A DNA stretch of 23,301 nt from a virus. Location: IMG/VR virus record IMGVR_UViG_3300028394_000321, positions 1-23,301 of that record. One strand, given 5' to 3'. Positions 20,278 to 23,301 of this stretch are shown piece after piece. A program made the position numbers and the translations under genes. How positions within the stretch are numbered: the first letter of the stretch is position 1; each line of letters opens with the position of its first letter. The notes under the pieces were generated by a model. That model worked only from the letters and a program-made list of their open reading frames with translations. It did no database searches and was not told the origin of the DNA.

Positions 20278-21679
20278 TCCTAATGTCTTTGCGCAGTGGG
20301 TGGACCGGTATCAGCCGGACCCAGTGTTATTTGTGCGGGAGGTTTTGGGGGTTGACCCTGACCCATGGCAAGTGAAGTTTCTTAATGCAATAGCGCGTGG
20401 GGATAGGAAGATAAGTGTTAGGTCTGGCCACGGGGTGGGGAAATCCACGGCAAGCAGCTGGGCCATGCTCTGGTACTTTATGACCAGGAGTCCGGTCAAG
20501 GTGGTGGTGACTGCACCGACAAGCTCTCAGCTTTATGACGCGATGTTTGCCGAGCTGAAGAGGTGGATTAATGCGATGCCTTTGCCTTTGCAGGGGTTGT
20601 TGACTGTCAAGCAAGAGAGGATTGAATTCAATGCTGCACCGACTGAGATGTTTATTTCAGCCAGGACAAGTCGGGCCGAGCAGCCAGAGGCTTTGCAGGG
20701 GATTCACAGTGAGAACGTCATGCTGGTGGCCGATGAGGCTAGTGGTGTGCCAGAGCAAGTGTTCGAGGCCGCGGCTGGCTCGATGTCTGGCCACAATGCG
20801 GTGACGCTACTTTTGGGGAATCCGGTGAGGTCCAGTGGGTTTTTCTACGACACCCACACGCGCCTGGCCGATGAGTGGACCACGTTTCAAGTGGCCTGCA
20901 CCGACTCGCCCCGTGTCTCAGATGAGTACGTCAAAGAGATGGCCATGCGCTATGGGGAAGAGAGCAACGTCTACCGGATCAGGGTGATCGGTGAATTTCC
21001 TAAGGGCGATGATGACACTGTGATTGCCATGGACTTGCTCGAAAGCGCGGTCAATCGGGATGTCGCGCCAAGTGACTATGCGCCCATGCTATGGGGCTTG
21101 GATGTGGCGCGGTTTGGATCGGATAGGTCAGCGCTGTGCAAGCGCCAAGGGAATGCGGTCACTGAGAATATCCGGACATGGAAAAACTTGGACTTGATGC
21201 AATTGACTGGTGCGGTAGTGGCCGAGTACCAGGCGCTGCCACCAAGCCAGCAGCCGAAAGAGATTCTGGTGGATAGTATTGGATTAGGTGCTGGGGTGGT
21301 GGACCGGCTGCGGGAGCTGGGTCTGCCGGCCAGAGGGATCAATGTCTCAGAATCACCCGCGATGGGTGGAACGTACAGAAATCTGAAAGCAGAGCTTTGG
21401 TATAAGGCTCGGGCATGGCTTGAGGCACGGGACTGCAAGATGCCAAAGGATGAGGTGCTTATTGCTGAACTGGCCACAGTGCGGTACTCATTCACCTCAA
21501 ACGGCAAGATCGCCATCGAGGGGAAAGACGAGATCAAGCGCAGAGGATTGCCAAGTCCTGACAAGGCCGATGCCTTTGTCCTGACATTTGCCAGTGACGC
21601 GGTGGCGGGAATGTACGGGTCAGGTGGAAGCAATAAGTGGTCTCAGCCACTGCGCAGAAACCTTGTGCGGGTTGCATAA
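20270..21679 (+). CDS. terL: Terminase large subunit (ATPase and nuclease)
   Basis: A 469-aa DNA-packaging motor. The ATPase domain has Walker A SGHGVGKST (52-60), a downstream VVTAPTSSQ segment (79-87), Walker B MLVADEAS (151-158, Asp155-Glu156) and a coupling motif LLGNP (180-184). The RNase H-like nuclease domain follows, with GLDVARFGSD (Asp278), LVDSIGLG (Asp335) and SPDKADAF (Asp434) as the three metal ligands. Length and order are those of a complete subunit. It would hydrolyse ATP to pump DNA into the prohead and cut it at the ends of a headful or cos interval. The start ATG overlaps the 55-aa gene. The next gene begins 34 bases after the stop. Confidence 0.95.
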   Translation: MNNPNVFAQWVDRYQPDPVLFVREVLGVDPDPWQVKFLNAIARGDRKISVRSGHGVGKSTASSWAMLWYFMTRSPVKVVVTAPTSSQLYDAMFAELKRWINAMPLPLQGLLTVKQERIEFNAAPTEMFISARTSRAEQPEALQGIHSENVMLVADEASGVPEQVFEAAAGSMSGHNAVTLLLGNPVRSSGFFYDTHTRLADEWTTFQVACTDSPRVSDEYVKEMAMRYGEESNVYRIRVIGEFPKGDDDTVIAMDLLESAVNRDVAPSDYAPMLWGLDVARFGSDRSALCKRQGNAVTENIRTWKNLDLMQLTGAVVAEYQALPPSQQPKEILVDSIGLGAGVVDRLRELGLPARGINVSESPAMGGTYRNLKAELWYKARAWLEARDCKMPKDEVLIAELATVRYSFTSNGKIAIEGKDEIKRRGLPSPDKADAFVLTFASDAVAGMYGSGGSNKWSQPLRRNLVRVA

Positions 21680-21713
21680 TTCACATATCCACTAACCATG
21701 AAAGGGGATGGCC

Positions 21714-21902
21714 ATGAAGGCAATGACAAAAGCGCAAAAGAAGGTCGGCAAGGTAATGGGCGAGTACAAAGCCGGCAAGCTCCACAGCGGTGGAACTGGC
21801 AAAATTGTTAAGAATCCTAAACAAGCCATTGCCATTGCAATGTCTGAGGCAAAGATGCCCATGCGCGGTCAGCGCACAGCCACAAACAAAGGAAAGAAAT
21901 AA
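21714..21902 (+). CDS. Small basic protein, DUF6496-like
   Basis: A 62-aa, strongly basic protein. Start chosen at ATG 21714, six bases after AAAGGGG; an ATG at 21708 sits directly against that site. The sequence KVMGEYKAGKLHSGGTGKIV, then KNPKQAIAIAMSEA, matches my memory of DUF6496, short proteins common near terminase and portal genes. The Lys-rich ends suit DNA or RNA binding, but no function is known to me. It ends in TAATG overlap with the next gene. Confidence 0.72.
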   Translation: MKAMTKAQKKVGKVMGEYKAGKLHSGGTGKIVKNPKQAIAIAMSEAKMPMRGQRTATNKGKK

Positions 21903-22417
21903 TGGCCACCATGCAACGCACCATGCGCCAGGTCATGGACAACAAATCTGGCATGGCCCAGCAGGGCAGTGAGCAGTCATGCCCTATGCCCACACAAGAT
22001 GTGACCTTGAACCTAAAAAACCGCGCCAAGGCGATTACCACTGCGGCCTATGGTCCTGAGAATCCAGCGCTGCCGAACACGGCTTACTGGCAAAAGAAAG
22101 CTGACACTTGGGATGTGAGCATTGCCGATGCCAAGAAAAGCCGATGCGGTAACTGCGCGGCATTTAATGTGTCCGATAAGATCAAAGAGTGCATTGCTAA
22201 TGGCATTGGCATGGAAGCTGATCCATGGGGAACAATCAAATTGGCCGATCTTGGTTATTGCGAAATCTTTGACTTTAAATGTGCGGCCAGCCGAACTTGT
22301 GACGCATGGGTGGTCGGTGGCCCAAATACGGGTGAAGGCGATGGTCAAGACATGGGTGATGGCGAAGATTACTCAGAAGATTCTTTGATCACTATCAATT
22401 TGCATGGAAAGGATTGA
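21902..22417 (+). CDS. Cysteine-cluster protein, possibly iron-sulfur or zinc-binding
   Basis: A 171-aa protein. The N-terminal third is polar (MATMQRTMRQVMDNKSGMAQ, then NLKNRAKAITTAAYGP). The core holds six cysteines: CGNC (Cys82, Cys85), Cys97, LGYC (Cys120), FKC (Cys127) and RTC (Cys133), separated by DPWGTIKLADLGYCEIFDFKC. The arrangement recalls high-potential iron-sulfur-like proteins, which I remember as small phage proteins located after terminase genes; zinc is an alternative. The C-terminus is Gly/Asp-rich (NTGEGDGQDMGDGEDYSEDS). It starts on the stop codon of the DUF6496-like gene (TAATG) and may be a virion protein given its neighbours. Confidence 0.62.
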   Translation: MATMQRTMRQVMDNKSGMAQQGSEQSCPMPTQDVTLNLKNRAKAITTAAYGPENPALPNTAYWQKKADTWDVSIADAKKSRCGNCAAFNVSDKIKECIANGIGMEADPWGTIKLADLGYCEIFDFKCAASRTCDAWVVGGPNTGEGDGQDMGDGEDYSEDSLITINLHGKD

Positions 22418-22573
22418 ATGATGAAAGCCGGACTCTATGCCAATATCAATGCAAAGCAGGCTCGGATAGCAGCAGGCAGCAAAGAAAAGATGCGCAAGCC
22501 TGGCACTAAAGGCGCGCCAACAGCTGCTGACTTCAAGGCCGCTGCCAAGACTGCAAAGAAGCCAAAGAAATGA
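22418..22573 (+). CDS. 51-aa basic phage protein
   Basis: A gene of 51 codons. It reads MMKAGLYANINAKQARIAAG, then SKEKMRKPGTKGAPTAADFK, ending in Lys/Ala. AAAGG precedes ATG 22418 by five bases; ATG 22421 is equally possible. The MKAGLYANI--K--RI-AGS-EKMR-PGTKGAPTA--FK pattern is one I remember as a frequent, conserved small protein in aquatic phage genomes. Its stop overlaps the next ATG as ATGA. It is rich in Lys and Ala with no hydrophobic core, so a nucleic-acid-binding or disordered protein is likely. Confidence 0.68.
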   Translation: MMKAGLYANINAKQARIAAGSKEKMRKPGTKGAPTAADFKAAAKTAKKPKK

Positions 22574-22866
22574 AGACACCAGCTTGGCAGCGCAAAGAGG
22601 GCAAAAGCCCCTCTGGTGGCTTAAATGCCAAGGGCCGTGCCAGTGCGAAGGCCGAGGGCATGAACTTGAAAGCGCCAGTCAAAGCTGGCGATAACCCAAG
22701 GCGGGCCAGCTTCTTGGCGCGCATGGGCAATATGCCTGGTCCTGAGATGAAGGGCGGTGAGCCGACACGGCTGCTGCTGTCATTGAAGGCATGGGGTGCA
22801 AGCTCCAAAGCCGATGCCAAAGCCAAGGCGGCTGCAATATCTGCAAGAAACAAGGCCAAAAAATGA
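22570..22866 (+). CDS. 98-aa basic phage protein (DUF6321-like)
   Basis: Begins MKTPAWQRKEGKSPSGGLNA and continues KGRASAKAEGMNLKAPV, then RRASFLARMGNMPGPEMKGG, and an Ala/Lys helix (KADAKAKAAAISARNKAKK). The TPAWQRKEGK-P-GGLN-KGR signature followed by LKAPV and RRASF-ARM is, in my memory, DUF6321, often just before phage structural genes. It is highly basic and probably disordered in part. It overlaps both neighbours by ATGA, so the small genes after the large terminase form one translational unit. Confidence 0.7.
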   Translation: MKTPAWQRKEGKSPSGGLNAKGRASAKAEGMNLKAPVKAGDNPRRASFLARMGNMPGPEMKGGEPTRLLLSLKAWGASSKADAKAKAAAISARNKAKK

Positions 22867-23301
22867 TTTGTCCAATTGTCATTGCCACTGTCAAAGGCCA
22901 TGGTCTGGCCGTATTGCTTGAATCCATCAGGCAATACGCGCCAGAGTGTCCGGTCTATTTGCGCGGCCCTGAGTCGGTAATCGAGCATTTTGATGCTGAT
23001 TACAAAATCTATGGCCAGCCAAGGAACTTTGGCGAAGATTACAACGAAGTGATTGAGGCGGCCATGAAAGACTGGTCATCTTGCATTGTGGCCAATGACG
23101 ACATAGTGCTGACACCTACCAGCGTGAAGGTGCTGATGGAAGATGTGCAGATTGTGAAAAGCATGAATAGCATTAAGCCTGGCTGGGTGTCGGCAAGGTG
23201 CGATGCGGCACGGCCTATCCAGAATGTGCGAATTAGCAAAGAGGGTGAGAAGCTCAGTGGCTATAAATTCCCGTCTGAAAACTACATCAGAATGAGCCAA
23301 G
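22863..23301 (+). CDS. Glycosyltransferase family 2-like protein, 3' end cut by window
   Basis: The frame starts at ATG 22863 (overlapping the previous TGA as ATGA) and is still open at the window end, giving 146 codons so far. The N-terminus MICPIVIATVKGHGLAVLLE and SIRQYAPECPVYLRG look like the first beta-alpha-beta of a GT-A glycosyltransferase. NFGEDYNEVIEAAMKDWSSCIVANDDIVLTP (about 55-85) matches the family core, with Asn-Asp-Asp (78-80) at the DxD metal site. It may decorate the capsid or host surface sugars, or be one of the GT-like proteins seen next to terminase genes. No portal gene is in view. Confidence 0.68.
   Translation, partial: MICPIVIATVKGHGLAVLLESIRQYAPECPVYLRGPESVIEHFDADYKIYGQPRNFGEDYNEVIEAAMKDWSSCIVANDDIVLTPTSVKVLMEDVQIVKSMNSIKPGWVSARCDAARPIQNVRISKEGEKLSGYKFPSENYIRMSQ

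Noticed and set aside
1-23301. CRISPR array, tRNA genes, integrase or insertion sequences
   Set aside because: I looked for regularly spaced repeats, cloverleaf-like segments with the TTCGANNC signature, and recombinase or transposase motifs and saw none. The only short regular repeats are the iterons and the coding 33-base units.

Overview
The window is part of the genome of a tailed, double-stranded DNA bacteriophage. It carries a large terminase, a small terminase, a P22 gp10-like packaged-DNA stabilisation protein, long internal-virion (ejection-type) proteins, a holin/lysozyme pair and a replication module, and I see no bacterial housekeeping genes. A stabilisation protein plus ejection proteins with no tape measure in view suggests a short-tailed (podovirus-like) phage. 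GC content looks middling and perfect DnaA boxes suggest a proteobacterial host, but the host cannot be fixed from this sequence. Portal, scaffold and major capsid genes are absent and presumably lie beyond the right end. The first and last genes are both cut by the window.

Layout. (1) 1-2312, plus strand: lysis genes (3TM-type holin, GH24 lysozyme), an HExxH metallopeptidase-like protein, a calcineurin-like phosphoesterase and a 47-aa membrane protein with a TTG start. (2) 2334-2561, minus strand: an isolated, very acidic 75-aa protein with its own promoter-like sequence. (3) 2668-11120, plus strand: virion proteins, namely a probable tail/receptor-binding protein, the stabilisation protein, a small GNAT-like protein, and five Ala/Gln/Gly-rich proteins, several probably internal or ejected. 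(4) 12787-11121, minus strand: a compact accessory operon of a 31-aa membrane peptide, a 93-aa acidic protein, a C5 cytosine methyltransferase broken at a run of 11 G, a 55-aa protein and a winged-helix-like protein, ending in an intrinsic terminator. (5) 12905-13645: a small Cro-like regulator (plus) convergent with a DUF2815 single-strand-binding protein (minus). (6) 13757-18243, plus strand: SNF2-type helicase, DUF2800/Cas4-like nuclease and a primase-helicase. (7) 18244-18540: an iteron array with DnaA boxes, a probable replication origin. (8) 18466-21679: a zinc-ribbon-like protein, VRR-NUC nuclease, small terminase, a second DnaA-box region with a GC block and a pure A/T tract, two tiny proteins and the large terminase. 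(9) 21714-23301: small basic proteins, a cysteine-cluster protein and the start of a glycosyltransferase-like gene.

How it works together. The helicase, Cas4-like nuclease, single-strand-binding protein, primase-helicase and VRR-NUC form a replication/recombination module without a recognisable DNA polymerase in this window. With DnaA boxes and iterons directly after the primase-helicase, this suggests replication that borrows host DnaA and host polymerase. The most striking observation is the methyltransferase. Its catalytic half and its C-terminal half are in different frames joined at a G11 tract, and the abandoned frame stays open for 161 codons and encodes a coherent, tryptophan-rich protein resembling (from memory) C-terminal regions seen in other phage methyltransferase annotations. 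This suggests overprinting with a homopolymer frame switch. A sequencing error in the tract is the main competing explanation for the frame break, but would not explain the long open alternative frame.
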